A stretch of 64,000 bases of DNA from Verrucomicrobiota bacterium. GTDB lineage: Bacteria > Verrucomicrobiota > Verrucomicrobiia > Verrucomicrobiales > Verrucomicrobiaceae. How positions within the stretch are numbered: position 1 is the first letter of the stretch; every line of letters starts with the position of its first letter. A program made the position numbers and the translations under genes. The DNA is taken from NCBI GenBank assembly GCA_017301975.1, contig JAFLEI010000002.1, positions 186,001 through 250,000 of the forward strand, read 5' to 3'. The notes beneath the pieces are model-generated. The model was not told where the DNA came from, ran no database searches, and saw only the letters and a list, made by a program, of their open reading frames with translations. Shown piece by piece: positions 50,319 to 61,300 of this stretch.

Positions 50319-51113
50319 CTAGTCGCTTTTCGAACCTGGCGGAGCAGCCTGTTTGAGACCTTCTGGGGTGAAGGTGGAGGCATCAAAATTCACCGAGCGT
50401 TTGATATTGGAGCCGTCGAATTCTGTGGCGGAGTTTTTCTGCGTGTCATAGACCATCATACTGGCGGGCAGGTGATGACCATCGTTAAAGACCACCCGAG
50501 TGGTGTCGATGCGGCGGGCCAGCCGTCCTGAGGAGACATATTTTTCCACCCGCAGGGGAACAAGTCTGCGGGCGTCCACCCAGGAGCGCACGGAGGTGTA
50601 AATGGAACTGTCGCTCCTGCCGGGCTTGGATTCGAGAATCAGGCACTGCGCGCGCTGCATGGTCTCCGTGCCAACGAGGGTTTGATGCTCCCAGGCGAAG
50701 AAATTCTCCACCACGTCGGCATAGCTGAGGCTGCTGCCAAAGAGTGTCTCCCTCATTTGAGCGGCGCCGAGCTGGCGCAATGTGTCAGGCGGTGAGAGCA
50801 GTGATCCAGATGCCCCCTGCCTGTCCGTTTTCCGCAGGAGCACCGCTTCTCCAGCGCGGTCTTTGGGCCACAGAATTTGATAAACCACTTCTGTTGCCGA
50901 CTTCGTGCGGCGCTGCTTGATCTGGACCTGGAGGGTGGACTGCGCATTGCCGGGGGGCTGCTGTATCTCCATGCGGAGACGAATGAATGACGTGCCATCC
51001 TGCTGCATGGAATTCATGCGAGCAGCCAGCTCTGTGGCGGAAAGCTGCGTGTCTGCAGCCCCGGCCGACATGGACATAAGCGCACATACGAAGAGTGAGG
51101 GAAACGTTTTCAT
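50319..51113 (-). CDS. LolA-like outer-membrane lipoprotein-sorting protein
   Basis: This 264-residue protein has a signal peptide (MKTFPSLFVCALMSMSAGA). Its body fits the outer-membrane lipoprotein-sorting (LolA-like, TP0789-type) half-barrel: ELAARMNSMQQDGTSFIRLR, TEVVYQILWPKDRAGEAVLL, FFAWEHQTLVGTETMQRAQC and RSWVDARRLVPLRVEKYV. Proteins of this group accompany ABC or MMPL exporters and carry lipids across the periplasm. It is the last gene of the PKS operon and follows the permease by 16 bp. Confidence 0.86.
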   Translation of the reverse strand: MKTFPSLFVCALMSMSAGAADTQLSATELAARMNSMQQDGTSFIRLRMEIQQPPGNAQSTLQVQIKQRRTKSATEVVYQILWPKDRAGEAVLLRKTDRQGASGSLLSPPDTLRQLGAAQMRETLFGSSLSYADVVENFFAWEHQTLVGTETMQRAQCLILESKPGRSDSSIYTSVRSWVDARRLVPLRVEKYVSSGRLARRIDTTRVVFNDGHHLPASMMVYDTQKNSATEFDGSNIKRSVNFDASTFTPEGLKQAAPPGSKSD

Positions 51114-51129
51114 GGAGATAAAGCGAGTT

Positions 51130-52245
51130 TCAGCCCTGAAGGGCAAGGCTGGGAGGCAGGCGCGAACTGCGCCAGGCGGGGTAAAGGCCGCTGACCACGC
51201 CGACGACGACGGAAATGGCCACGGAAATCAGGAGCAGCGGCATGCTCAGATCCGGCTCCAGCAGCCCGTGGACCGCAGGAAGTTTCTCCAGCATCTTCGC
51301 GCCGAAAACGCCGAGCAGCACGCCCACGGTGCCGCCCATCAGCCCGAGCAGAGCGGACTCCCACAGGATCATGCGGGTGATCCGGCCGCGCTTCCAGCCA
51401 ATGGCCAGAAGGATGCACATCTCCTGCCTGCGCTCAAAGACTGTCATCAGCATGGTGTTCATGACGCCGAAAACACCCACGAGCACCGCCAGCAGCGAGG
51501 TGCCCCAGCTCATGGCGCGGATGAAGCGGGATGCCTCGCTGTTGCTGATATGCTCGCTTGCCGGCACCGCTCGGGCTTCTGGCACCAGACGGTTGATCTG
51601 GTCGCAAAGTTGTTTCATCTGGGTTTCGTTCAAGTCACCGGCGGCGCGGACATCGAGGATGTTGATCTTGCCCTCGTTTCCCGTGATTTCCTGAAACAGC
51701 GGCAGCGAGAGCACAACCGAGCCATTTTCGACCAGTGCTCCGCCATCGACGATGCCGACGACGGTGAGCTCCTTGGATTCAAGCTGGAGTGGATCACCGA
51801 TTTTTTTCTTGAGGACCTCCGCGGCTGTCTGGCCGAGAACGACCGCAGGCTCCATGGCATCCTTGGGCATACGGCCCGCGAGAAGCTTGAGATTATTCCA
51901 TGAAAACCCGCCCCACTCACGGGCCGAGACCATCATCATGGAGGCGTCTTCCACGCTCGTCAGATCCACAAACACCGAGCAGGTGGCGGCCACCTGCGGC
52001 ATGCGGGCGACACGATCGCGAACGTCAGTGCTGAACGGTTTCGGGGTCAGCGCACTGCCGAGGGTGCTCACCACCACGTCGATGCCACGTTCCTTGGCGC
52101 CTGCGCCCCAGCTCTTTTCAAAACCTCGCGATATGCCAACCAGCGCCACCACGGCAGCGATGCCAATGGCAATGCCGGCCAGGGTGAGGCCGGTTCGCAC
52201 CGGCCGTCGCAACAGTCCGCGGGTGATGATGGTGGTAAAAGTCAT
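51130..52245 (-). CDS. ABC transporter permease, FtsX/MacB_PCD type
   Basis: This 371-residue permease has one N-terminal helix (GLTLAGIAIGIAAVVALVGI), a large periplasmic domain (about residues 45-240), and three C-terminal helices including SLLAVLVGVFGVMNTMLMTV. QEMCILLAIGWKRGRITRMI is the signature loop of FtsX/LolC-type permeases. Such permeases extract lipids, lipoproteins or peptides from the inner membrane. It overlaps the ATPase stop by 4 bp and is followed by the LolA-like carrier. Confidence 0.92.
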   Translation of the reverse strand: MTFTTIITRGLLRRPVRTGLTLAGIAIGIAAVVALVGISRGFEKSWGAGAKERGIDVVVSTLGSALTPKPFSTDVRDRVARMPQVAATCSVFVDLTSVEDASMMMVSAREWGGFSWNNLKLLAGRMPKDAMEPAVVLGQTAAEVLKKKIGDPLQLESKELTVVGIVDGGALVENGSVVLSLPLFQEITGNEGKINILDVRAAGDLNETQMKQLCDQINRLVPEARAVPASEHISNSEASRFIRAMSWGTSLLAVLVGVFGVMNTMLMTVFERRQEMCILLAIGWKRGRITRMILWESALLGLMGGTVGVLLGVFGAKMLEKLPAVHGLLEPDLSMPLLLISVAISVVVGVVSGLYPAWRSSRLPPSLALQG

Positions 52246-53003
52246 GTCAGCGATGCGGCGGGTGCGGTTTCGTGGCCGGTAACAATCCGACCGTCCTTCA
52301 TCTGGATCGTGCGCCCCGCCCGGCGCGCGATGGCCGGATCATGCGTCACCAGCACCAAAGTCATCTGCCGTTCCTGCTGAAGCCGGATGATGAGTTCGAG
52401 AATGAGCTCGGTGTTCTTGCTGTCGAGATTTCCAGTGGGTTCGTCGGCAAGGAGCACGGCAGGACCATTGGCCAGGCTTCGGGCGATGGCCACACGCTGG
52501 CGTTCACCGCCGGACATCTTGGAGGGAAAATGATGGAGCCGGTGCTCCAGGCCCACCGACTTCAACAGGCTGATGGCGCGTTCTTTGCGCTCTGCGACCG
52601 TCAGAGGCGTTTCAAGCATCGGCATCTGCACATTCTCCAGCGCCGTGAACGTTGGCAGGAGATGAAAGGCCTGGAAAATGAATCCGATTTCGTGTGCGCG
52701 GTATTCCGCCGGCTCGGGAAGATCCGGGAGCGAGTTTGCGCAATATTTCAAGGTGCCCGAGCTTGGACGGTCAAGCGCTCCGAGCATCTGAAGCAGCGTC
52801 GTCTTGCCACAACCGCTGGGACCTATGATGGCCACGAACTCCCCCTTGATGATGTGGAAATCCACACCGCGCAGAGCCTGCACACTGCCGTCATCAAACT
52901 CCTTGGTCAGGCCTTCTGCCGCGTACACGCACTCAGCCGAGCCCGGGGCGGGATCGAGGTCCGGTGAAGACGACGGAGCTGGAGGGAAAGGGGGGGCGAT
53001 CAT
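52242..53003 (-). CDS. ABC transporter ATP-binding protein (LolD/MacB type)
   Basis: This 253-residue ATPase has Walker [10 protein letters not shown] at 61-69, a Q-loop ([12 protein letters not shown]), the signature [14 protein letters not shown], Walker [14 protein letters not shown] and a switch His ([10 protein letters not shown]). An extended Pro-rich N-terminus of about 25 residues precedes the domain. It pairs with the adjoining FtsX-type permease. The start lies 1 bp after the desaturase stop. Confidence 0.94.
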   Translation of the reverse strand: MIAPPFPPAPSSSPDLDPAPGSAECVYAAEGLTKEFDDGSVQALRGVDFHIIKGEFVAIIGPSGCGKTTLLQMLGALDRPSSGTLKYCANSLPDLPEPAEYRAHEIGFIFQAFHLLPTFTALENVQMPMLETPLTVAERKERAISLLKSVGLEHRLHHFPSKMSGGERQRVAIARSLANGPAVLLADEPTGNLDSKNTELILELIIRLQQERQMTLVLVTHDPAIARRAGRTIQMKDGRIVTGHETAPAASLT

Positions 53004-53004
53004 C

Positions 53005-53970
53005 TCAATGGGAGGCAGGATGTGTGGTGCGCCATTGCGCGCCGACGCGTGGGTCCGTCAAACTGCGGAACAAGTCCAACAGGGCGCGCGAGTAGCTGGG
53101 AAACGGAGGGCGTTCTTCGACTGCCCTTGGCTGAAGCTCCTCGGCGAGGGCTGGAAGATGCGCATGAGGAAGACCCGCATGCATGTGGTGCAGGCCGTGA
53201 TAGGGCTCATGCAGAAGGGTGAAGGCAAAGAATCTGCCAAGCCAGCCCTTTGCCACGATGCTGCGTGTGGAGGTATTGGCGGTGTTGCCCTGCAAACCGA
53301 CATGCTCGATGTACTTGCGCCAACTTTGCAAATTTGCGGCGAGCCAGGCAGGCACCAGATACATCCACCAAAAATAGCGCCACACATGCCAGTGGGTGAC
53401 TGCGGCGAGAATCAGCGTCCAGACGACGACGATCAGTGCCAGCTCCGACCAGATGCGCCGCCTGACCTTCTTGCTGCGAATAGGGGAGCCAGACCGCAGG
53501 AAAATGCGAAGGAACAAGAATGGCAGGAAGGCGAGGCCGAAAGTGAGCTCCAGCACTGCCGCGAGCACTCGGGACCAGCGAGGCATGTCAGGATGGATGA
53601 AGGGCCACAGCTCCTCGTCGCGCTCGGTGGCAAGGTGCATGTGGTGGAGCTGATGAGCGGCGCGGTAGAGGCTGAAGCTCATGAAGCTGAACACTCCGAG
53701 GAGGACGCCATCAAATTCATTCAAACGGCGGTTCCGCCTGAGAAGGCCATGAGTGGCCTCATGAAACCCGACGGCCGCACCGTGCATGAAATGACTGGCG
53801 AGCAGGATGAAAGGGATGACAAGCCAGAGCGGCTCGCCGCGCTGCAAAACCGCCGCCAGAGCGATCTCTGTGATGAAGAAAAGAATGACCACAATCTGGA
53901 AGGCCGACCGGCTCAGCCAGTGAGGTTCGTGCGGTTCGTAGCAAGTCGCGCTCGTTTGCATGGGGCTCAT
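53005..53970 (-). CDS. Membrane fatty-acid desaturase
   Basis: This 321-residue integral-membrane protein has the desaturase histidine boxes in order: GFHEATHG (HxxxH), HQLHHMH (HxxHH) and HEPYHGLHHMH, plus several transmembrane helices (FQIVVILFFITEIALAAV, LLGVFSFMSFSLYRA, a pair around SELALIVVVWTLILAAV). It would insert a double bond in, or hydroxylate, an acyl chain. The ATG shares a base with the stop of the condensation gene (TGATG). In context it may act on the polyketide product or its acyl precursor. Confidence 0.9.
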   Translation of the reverse strand: MSPMQTSATCYEPHEPHWLSRSAFQIVVILFFITEIALAAVLQRGEPLWLVIPFILLASHFMHGAAVGFHEATHGLLRRNRRLNEFDGVLLGVFSFMSFSLYRAAHQLHHMHLATERDEELWPFIHPDMPRWSRVLAAVLELTFGLAFLPFLFLRIFLRSGSPIRSKKVRRRIWSELALIVVVWTLILAAVTHWHVWRYFWWMYLVPAWLAANLQSWRKYIEHVGLQGNTANTSTRSIVAKGWLGRFFAFTLLHEPYHGLHHMHAGLPHAHLPALAEELQPRAVEERPPFPSYSRALLDLFRSLTDPRVGAQWRTTHPASH

Positions 53971-55325
53971 CACAGGGTGGTCATGAGTGCAGCGGTCAGG
54001 ATTTCCGGCGAATTGCAGACGCTCTTCAGAACATCCAGATACATGAGGTGCAGATTCTGAATGTCCTCGGGGGAAAACAGGTCGGGCCGAACGAGCCAGA
54101 CGAGTTCAAGGGCTTCGCCTTCCTCGGTGATTTCACAGGCGAGGTCGAACCTGCAGGTGCCGGTTGAGCGCATCCGCAGCTGGAGCGACATGCCATTGAC
54201 GGAAATGTCCGGAACAGGATGGTTTTGCAACGCAAAGCGCACCTGGAAAACGGGATTCTGCCCAGGCACCTGAGGTGCGCCCACGGCCCTGACGAGTTCG
54301 GCAAACGGCATGGCGTTGGCGAAGGAGTCGATCGTCGCGTCATGCACCATGCGCAGCCGTTCGGAAAAGGTGCGGTCCGGGTCAATGCGGCCACGCAGAG
54401 GCACAATGCCGGCGCAGTATCCCATGGTTTCGCGCGCCGCCTGTTTGGTTCGATTCGCGACGGGTGTGCCCACGAGGACGTCATCCTTGCCTGTCCATTT
54501 GGACAAGGTGACCTGAAATGCAGCCAGCAATGTGCTGAACAGCGTGGCACCATTGCGCCTGGCCAGTTCTCGCACTGCCCGGCCCACAGCGGCCGGAGCC
54601 GAGGTCACCCACCGCCGGCGCTCTCCTGAAAGCGCCGCAGGGGCTGCCGGTGGATCCCACAGGAGGGTGCTATCAGCCAGACGTTCCTTCCAGAATGCGC
54701 TGCGCTGAGCCAGCACCGCAGGCTGCCAGAATGCCCGCTCGGCCGCGCCCCATTCGGTGTAGGAAAGCGGGACGGGCGGCAGGCCGCCAGGAACGCCCCG
54801 AAGACCCTGCATGTAGGCGGCGAAGAGATCCTGAACAAACACGCCCACCGTCCAGCCGTCTGCAATCGCGTGATGGATTGCAAGCACCAGCACGTGATCA
54901 TCCGCTGAGCGGCGCAATACTTCGGAGCGATAGAGCGGCCCGCCAACCATGTCGAAAGGCCGGCGGAAAATCTCCTGCGCCAGTTCTTCCAACGCTTCGG
55001 GTTGCTGCTCCGAGTGCGAAAGTTCACGGAAGTGGAGCATCTGCCTGGTGCTCTTGCGGATCATCTGCATCGGCCCGTCCTTGCCGGGAAGGAAGGACAG
55101 GCGGAAGACTTCCTGTTTCTCCGCCACCTTCTGCACCGCCGCCTCGCACCCCTGCGGGGTGATGGGGCCACGAACATTGATCAGGGCACAGATGTGGTTG
55201 GACACATCGCCGGCAGGCACGGGCGATGCCTCCCACAACTCCCGCTGAGGCAGGGTGAGCGGCTGGAGGCGTGCCTCGCCGCTTTCCAACCACTGCTTCA
55301 GACGCGTTCGAGTATCTTGGGACAT
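53970..55325 (-). CDS. Stand-alone NRPS-type condensation enzyme
   Basis: This 451-residue condensation-domain protein (PF00668 type) has an intact HHxxxDG motif, HHAIADGWT, near residues 145-153. It also carries LTLPQRELWEASPVPAGDVS at the N-terminus (C1-like), NRTKQAARETMGYCAGIVPL (C5-like) and PFAELV with FQVRFALQNH (C6-C7-like). No adenylation or carrier domain is attached. It overlaps the 3' end of the PKS gene by 28 bp and is therefore made with it. By analogy with the C domain at the end of fungal highly reducing PKSs it could release the chain by transfer to an alcohol or amine. Confidence 0.92.
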   Translation of the reverse strand: MSQDTRTRLKQWLESGEARLQPLTLPQRELWEASPVPAGDVSNHICALINVRGPITPQGCEAAVQKVAEKQEVFRLSFLPGKDGPMQMIRKSTRQMLHFRELSHSEQQPEALEELAQEIFRRPFDMVGGPLYRSEVLRRSADDHVLVLAIHHAIADGWTVGVFVQDLFAAYMQGLRGVPGGLPPVPLSYTEWGAAERAFWQPAVLAQRSAFWKERLADSTLLWDPPAAPAALSGERRRWVTSAPAAVGRAVRELARRNGATLFSTLLAAFQVTLSKWTGKDDVLVGTPVANRTKQAARETMGYCAGIVPLRGRIDPDRTFSERLRMVHDATIDSFANAMPFAELVRAVGAPQVPGQNPVFQVRFALQNHPVPDISVNGMSLQLRMRSTGTCRFDLACEITEEGEALELVWLVRPDLFSPEDIQNLHLMYLDVLKSVCNSPEILTAALMTTL

Positions 55326-58300
55326 GGGGGTGTTTCGGGCTCGGGGTTCCACTGCGGTGCCATGTCTTCATGCGCCGCTTCATCTTCCAGCAGCCGGTCG
55401 ATCTCCTCATCGGAAAGCGCTTCCAGATCCACATTTGCGGCATCCACCGCTTCCTGTGCTGGCAGAGGCGCTGCGGGTGGCGGCGCTGCTGCGGTGCCGC
55501 CGACATGCTCGGCGATCAGGGTCACGATCTGGCCAATGGTGCGTGCCCGCATCAGGCTCGCCGGTGGCAGTGCCACGCCGATGGCGCTCTCCAAGGAGTT
55601 TTCAATCTCGACGGCCATCAAGGAGTCAAGCCCCAGGTCCGTGAGAGGCTGATCATCGCGCAAGCCTTCCGGTTTGACGCGCAGCACCGAGCCCACGACA
55701 TCGCGGACCGCGTGGCCGACAATCTCAGTGCGTTCCTCGGGCGCGGCAGATTCGATCTTGCGCCGCCAGTCGCTCTTGGTGCCGCTGGTTTCCGCGCCTT
55801 CGACACCTGCGGCGAACACGCGTTCCAGAAGAGGGCTGTCCTGACTGCTGCGGAACGACTGGCGCCACTTGGCCCAGTCCACCCGCAGAGCGACCGCCTG
55901 AGGGACGCCGGTGAAGAGAAACGTTTCCATCAGGCCGACGACCTCGCTGGGAGACAGCGGAGTGGTGCCCTGGCGCGCAAGGAATTCTGCCACGCGCTCA
56001 TTGCGAGCCACGTAACCTTCGCCCCCAAGAGCGCCCCAGTTGATGACCAGGGCTGGCAGCCCGGCGGCCTGGCGGTGATGAGCGAGCGCATCTTGGAAGG
56101 CGTTCGCCGCCGCGTAATTGGCCTGGGCCGGATTGCCAAAGATGCTGGACACCGAGGAGAACATCACAAAGCAATCAAGCTGCATGCTGCGGGTTTCCTC
56201 ATGCAGAAGCCAGGCACCATAGGCCTTGGGCGCCAGCACGCTGTGCATTCGTTCACGATTGAGCGACGCCATCGGAGCGTCATCAATGACCATTGCCAGA
56301 TGGAAGACTCCTCGGAGCTGCTGACCGGCCGCCGAGATCTCCTTGAACAGGCGTTTCACATCCGAGGCCGTGCCCACGTCTGCGCACACCACCTGCACCT
56401 CCACACCGCGTTCGCGCAGCTCTTCCACAAACCTCCCTGCGTCAGGCGTGGCGGCTCCTTTGCGACTGGTGAGCACCAGATGGCGCGCACCGCAGTCGGC
56501 CAGCCAGGTGGCGAGCACTTTTCCAAATCCGCCGAAGGCTCCGGTGATAAGGTAGGCACCCTCCGGCTGAACGGTAAATCCGGAGGCCAGCGGCTCGGAA
56601 TGCCGGGGGACAAAAGGCTCAGGGAAGGACACGATGACTTTGCCGGTATGCCTGCCCTGTGCCATGAGCCGGAAGGCTGCATCGATGCGGCAGGCGGGGA
56701 AGGAGCGGAAGGGCAGCGCATGCAGGGAGCCCCCCTCAACAAGATCGGTGACGGACTTCAGGATCTGGCGCGTGTGCTCCTCATCGCCGCTGAAGATGGC
56801 ATCCATCGCCACGACATGGAAAGAGGCGTTTTTCCGCAGAGACCAAAGCGGGATGCGCGAGTTTTGATAGATGTCGCGTTTCCCGATTTCGATGAACCGA
56901 CCAAACTGGGCCAGGCAGGAGAGGCCCATGGGGATGGCTTCCGCCGCGAGGGAGTTCAGCACCACATCCACGCCTTTGCCGTGGGTGATTTCCATCACAG
57001 CCTCTGCGAAATCCGCACGACGTGAATCGATGACATGCCGCACTCCCATGGTTTTCAGCAGCGCCCTCTTGGCCGGACTGCCGGCGGAAGCGATCACTTC
57101 CGCTCCCAGATAATGCGCGATCTGGATCGCAGCCATGCCGACGCCGCCTGCGCCTGCATGGACGAGGATGCGTTCATTTGGCTGAAGATGAGCCACGGTT
57201 TTCAGCGCATGCCATGAGGTCATGAAGACGACGGGAAGCGTCGCAGCCGCCTCGAAGGAGAGCCCTTCAGGCATGAGGCGGACGTCACCGCCGCGTGCCA
57301 TGGAGTGCGTGGCCAGACCAAACACGGCCAGACCAAAGACGCGGTCTCCGGGTTTCACGTGTGTCACCTCGCTGCCAACGGCTTTGACGATGCCGGCCAC
57401 TTCGTCGCCAAAGATGCGAGCGTCCGCCGTTTCCGCGGGGTACAAGGCGAGCGCTTTGAGCACGTCACGGAAGTTCATGCCAGCCGCCTTGACTTCGATC
57501 ATCACTTCGCCGTCGCCACAGGTTTGCAGGGCAAAGGGACTGAGGCGCAGGGCATCCAGCAGGCCGCGTTCCCGGGACTCCAGGCGCAGAGGAACTGACT
57601 GGTCAAGGATTTGCTCGCGCGGGGCGATGCCGCGACCGATGCGGCGCACAAAACGGCCTTCGCCGCGGAAGGCGACTTCGCGTTCAGGATCATGCTGAAG
57701 CAGTTCGTTCCAGAGCCTGCGGATGTCAGTGGCAGATTCGTCTGGAGCGAGATCAATGCTGCGGCAGATGAAATGAGGGTGCTCATTGGCCACCACACGC
57801 ATCAAACCAATCGCCGCCGTCTGCGCCATGGCGAGATGCGGAGGCTGATTGCCAACAGCCTGGGCTCCGCGTGTCACAAGATCAATGCGCCGCTTGATGG
57901 ACGGGCTCAAGTTTTCGAGCGCCTTGGTCAAGTGAAACAGGGCGTCCGTGCCGAGGAGACTGGTGTCATCCGCAGCGTCCATGGAGTCGTCAAGGTTCCA
58001 CATGTAAACGAAACGCTCTGGCGCCTCATCGTTGCATTCTTCGAGCAACCGGCTCCAGTCTTCAGGGGCCTCGGCACGCAGCATGAAGACATCGGTCATG
58101 TCGGTGTCGAATGAGCTGCCGCGATAGGCAATGCGACAGCGCAGCCCCTTCAGCTGCAGCTCGGTGGCAAGCCGGTCGCCGAGTCCTCCACGATCTGCGA
58201 AGACCAGCCAGGATTTTTCGGGCGGTTGTTCCAGGTCATCCGGTGCCTGAACTTTCGGCACGATCCATTCCTTGCGTGCGAGCAGGCCGATCAGGCTCTC

Positions 58301-61300
58301 CCCGCCATCCCGGCGCAGCAGGCCGGGCAGTGAAGCGGCTTCATGGAAGCCTGCTTCCTGTAGTACTTTTTCCCACTGCGGACGCAGCAGGAGCGGATGA
58401 TGAGGGCGCAGATCACGATCAGTGAAGCGCCACCAGCCACTGGTCAGGCCAAAGACCGCGTTCAACCACAAGTGAGGGGTGGCCACTTCAACGAACATCA
58501 GCGTGCCGCCCGGGGTCAGGAGGTCATGCAGATGGCGCAGAGTGGAGCGGACATCACTCACGGCATGCACGACATTGGAGCCCAGAATGAGATCAAAGGA
58601 TCCGGCTTCGAAGTCCTGGTCCACGCCAGATTTTTCGAGATCGAAGAGCTTGTATTCGACCTCGGGGTAGGCCGCCAGCTTCTGTTTGGCTCCAGGGAAG
58701 AAGCCTGCAGACACATCGCTGAAAACGTATTTGTGCAGTCCTCGCTCGATCAGAGGGAGGAGCTGTGAGGCCAGACCTCCGGTGCCTGCACCGATTTCCA
58801 AGATGCGCAGCCCGCGTCCCTCAGGGAGATGACGGGCGGCTTCTTCCACGGCGCTGGCAATGGCGGCCAGCCAGGTGCTGGAGAAGAGACCATCTCCGTA
58901 GAATTGATCCAGCAAGTCCGTACCGGCTCCAGTGAAGAGCACCTGCACGGCATCCTTTTCACCGCGCAAAATGGGCCCCAGTTCATTGCTCGCGGCCTCG
59001 CTGAGCAGGAGGTCTGGCAGGTGTCCGGGATGGGCGGCAAGGGTGGAGCGAAACAGTTCCGTGGTGGAGGCGGCCGTGGTTCTGAAATTAGGAGTGGTTT
59101 GATAGCCGTCATCCGCGTAAACGAGCAAGCCCCGCTGTACGAAATCAGCCATCAACTGGTAGAAGGCGCGCCGCATGGGCTCTGCCACGCCAAGAGAATC
59201 TGCGGTGAATATTCCGTCTGCACCCATCGCGCTCAAGGCGCTGGCGACCTGGGCCGCTGTGAGTTCATCCACGGCAGCGCTGGCGGCCTGAAGCTGGTCC
59301 CGGCCACGCATTTCGAGTGCCGCATTGAGCGCACGCTGTGCTGAATCGTGCAGGCGGTTCAATGGCAGCGGGGCCAGCGGGAGGGGTTTGGCTGCAGGTT
59401 CCTGCGTGCGTTCCCATGCGACGTGATACACAAGGTCGCGACCTTTGCCTGTCTTGCTGGTTCGGCGTGCACCTTCGACACTGATCGCCCGGAAGCCATC
59501 AATGCGGACGCAGGGTTTGCCGGTTTCGTCGTAGAGATCGATGCCACCCTCCACGAGTTCGTCGTTGGCCTGCTTGACACCGGCCTTCACGAAACTGGAT
59601 GCCCCAGGCGAACGCAGAAAAACAATCCGGGCAAAACGTACGGGCAGGCGGAGACCTGCGGTGCGTCCTTCTACGGTCGCGGCACCGGCGGAGAAGATTT
59701 GCAGAGCTCCGTCAAAGAGCACGGGATGCAGCGGGTAATCGGCGGCGCGGTGGGAGATGGTGTCGGACAAGGACACCTTGCCGGCAGAACGGCCTTCTCC
59801 TGCTGAAAGCTCACGGATGGGGCGGAACTCTTCGCCATAACGAAGACCCATGTCACTCATGTGCTCGTAGAAGGCGCTCACTTTCACCTCCGGCAGGTCG
59901 GATGAGGATGAATCATCCCACGTGGAAACGGCAAAAGGGGTCTCGGTGCGTTCGCCACGCATGGAGCCCACGACATGCACCGACCAGGAGCTGGTGTTGT
60001 CAAAACGGCTTTGGATGAGGAACGTGCGTTCATTGGGTTCGTAAGAGAGCTCGAGCTGCAGTCCTGAGGGAGGATCGGGCACGATGAGAGGCTTGCGAAT
60101 TTCGAAATCTTCCACAACGAAAGGTCTGCCCTCGAACAACTGGAGACCGGCCTCGAGAACCATCTCCACAAACCCTGCCGCTGGGAAGACCACCAGATTT
60201 TCCACGCGATGATCCTTCAGGAAGGCCATGTGGCGGCTGTCGAGCCGGGCGACCCAGGTCGGGGTGGCGCGCACGGTGCGCACGCCGAGCAGGCCGCGCC
60301 CGCCCGATGACAGGCGGCCATCGCGAACTTCAGGCGACTCATGCCACCACACGCTCTTGTCCCAGGCATAAGTGGGCAGCGTGAGAATGCGCCGGGAGGG
60401 GGTCATCGCTGCAAAGTTCAGCGACACCTCGGCGAGATGCAGATCCAAAACCGAGTCCAGCAGGGATTCATGCTCACGTTCGCGGCGCACTGAGGCAAGA
60501 ATGGTCTGTTTGGAGGCGCGTTCTCCCAGGCACTCCTGAATGGAACGCACCAGCGCGGGATGGGCTCCAAGCTCCAGCCATACGTCCGAGGCAAAATCCG
60601 CCACGGCGGAGACCGCTGCAGCGAATTCAACCGGCTGTCTCACCCCGCGGGACCAGTGATCCGCCGTGCAGGCTTCGCCGTCCATGCGCTGACCCGTGAC
60701 TGTGCTGAAGAACGGCACGATTTCGGTTTTCGGGGTGAGACCCTCCATTACCTCCTTGAGCGCATCCGCAGCAGGCTGCATCAGCGCATGATGGAAGGGG
60801 TGGCTCACCTTGAGGAAGCGAGCAAAGACGCCCTGAGCCTCCAATTCTTCGGCGATGGCCGTCAGTTCCGTGCGCGGACCTGACAAGGTCAGTGAACGCG
60901 GGCCATTGAACGCGGCGATGCTCACCGCCCGTCCATGCCGTGCAATGACCGCACGGGCCTCGTCCGCCGCCATGCCAACAGCGAGCATCGTGCCGTCATG
61001 CGTGTCACATTCGTCCATGAAGCGCCCGCGATGCACGATGATCTTCGCGCCTTCTTCCAGGGTGAGGATGCCAGCCACGCAGGCTGCCGCGACTTCACCA
61101 ACACTGTGACCGATGACCGCCGCAGGCTGCACACCCCAGGACATCCACAGCTCTGCGAGGCCCATCTGCATGGCAAAGATCGCGACCTGTGAGATCTCCG
61201 TGCGTTGCATTTTGGAGTTCTCTTCAGAGCGGGCGAGTTCTTCCATGAGTGAAAAACGGGCCCACGGTTTGATGGCGGCTTCGCAAGCCTCGATCGTTTG

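Noticed and set aside
55271..57025. 584-codon plus-strand frame opposite the PKS 3' end
   Set aside because: Antisense shadow of the ER-KR-ACP region, which has intact catalytic motifs.
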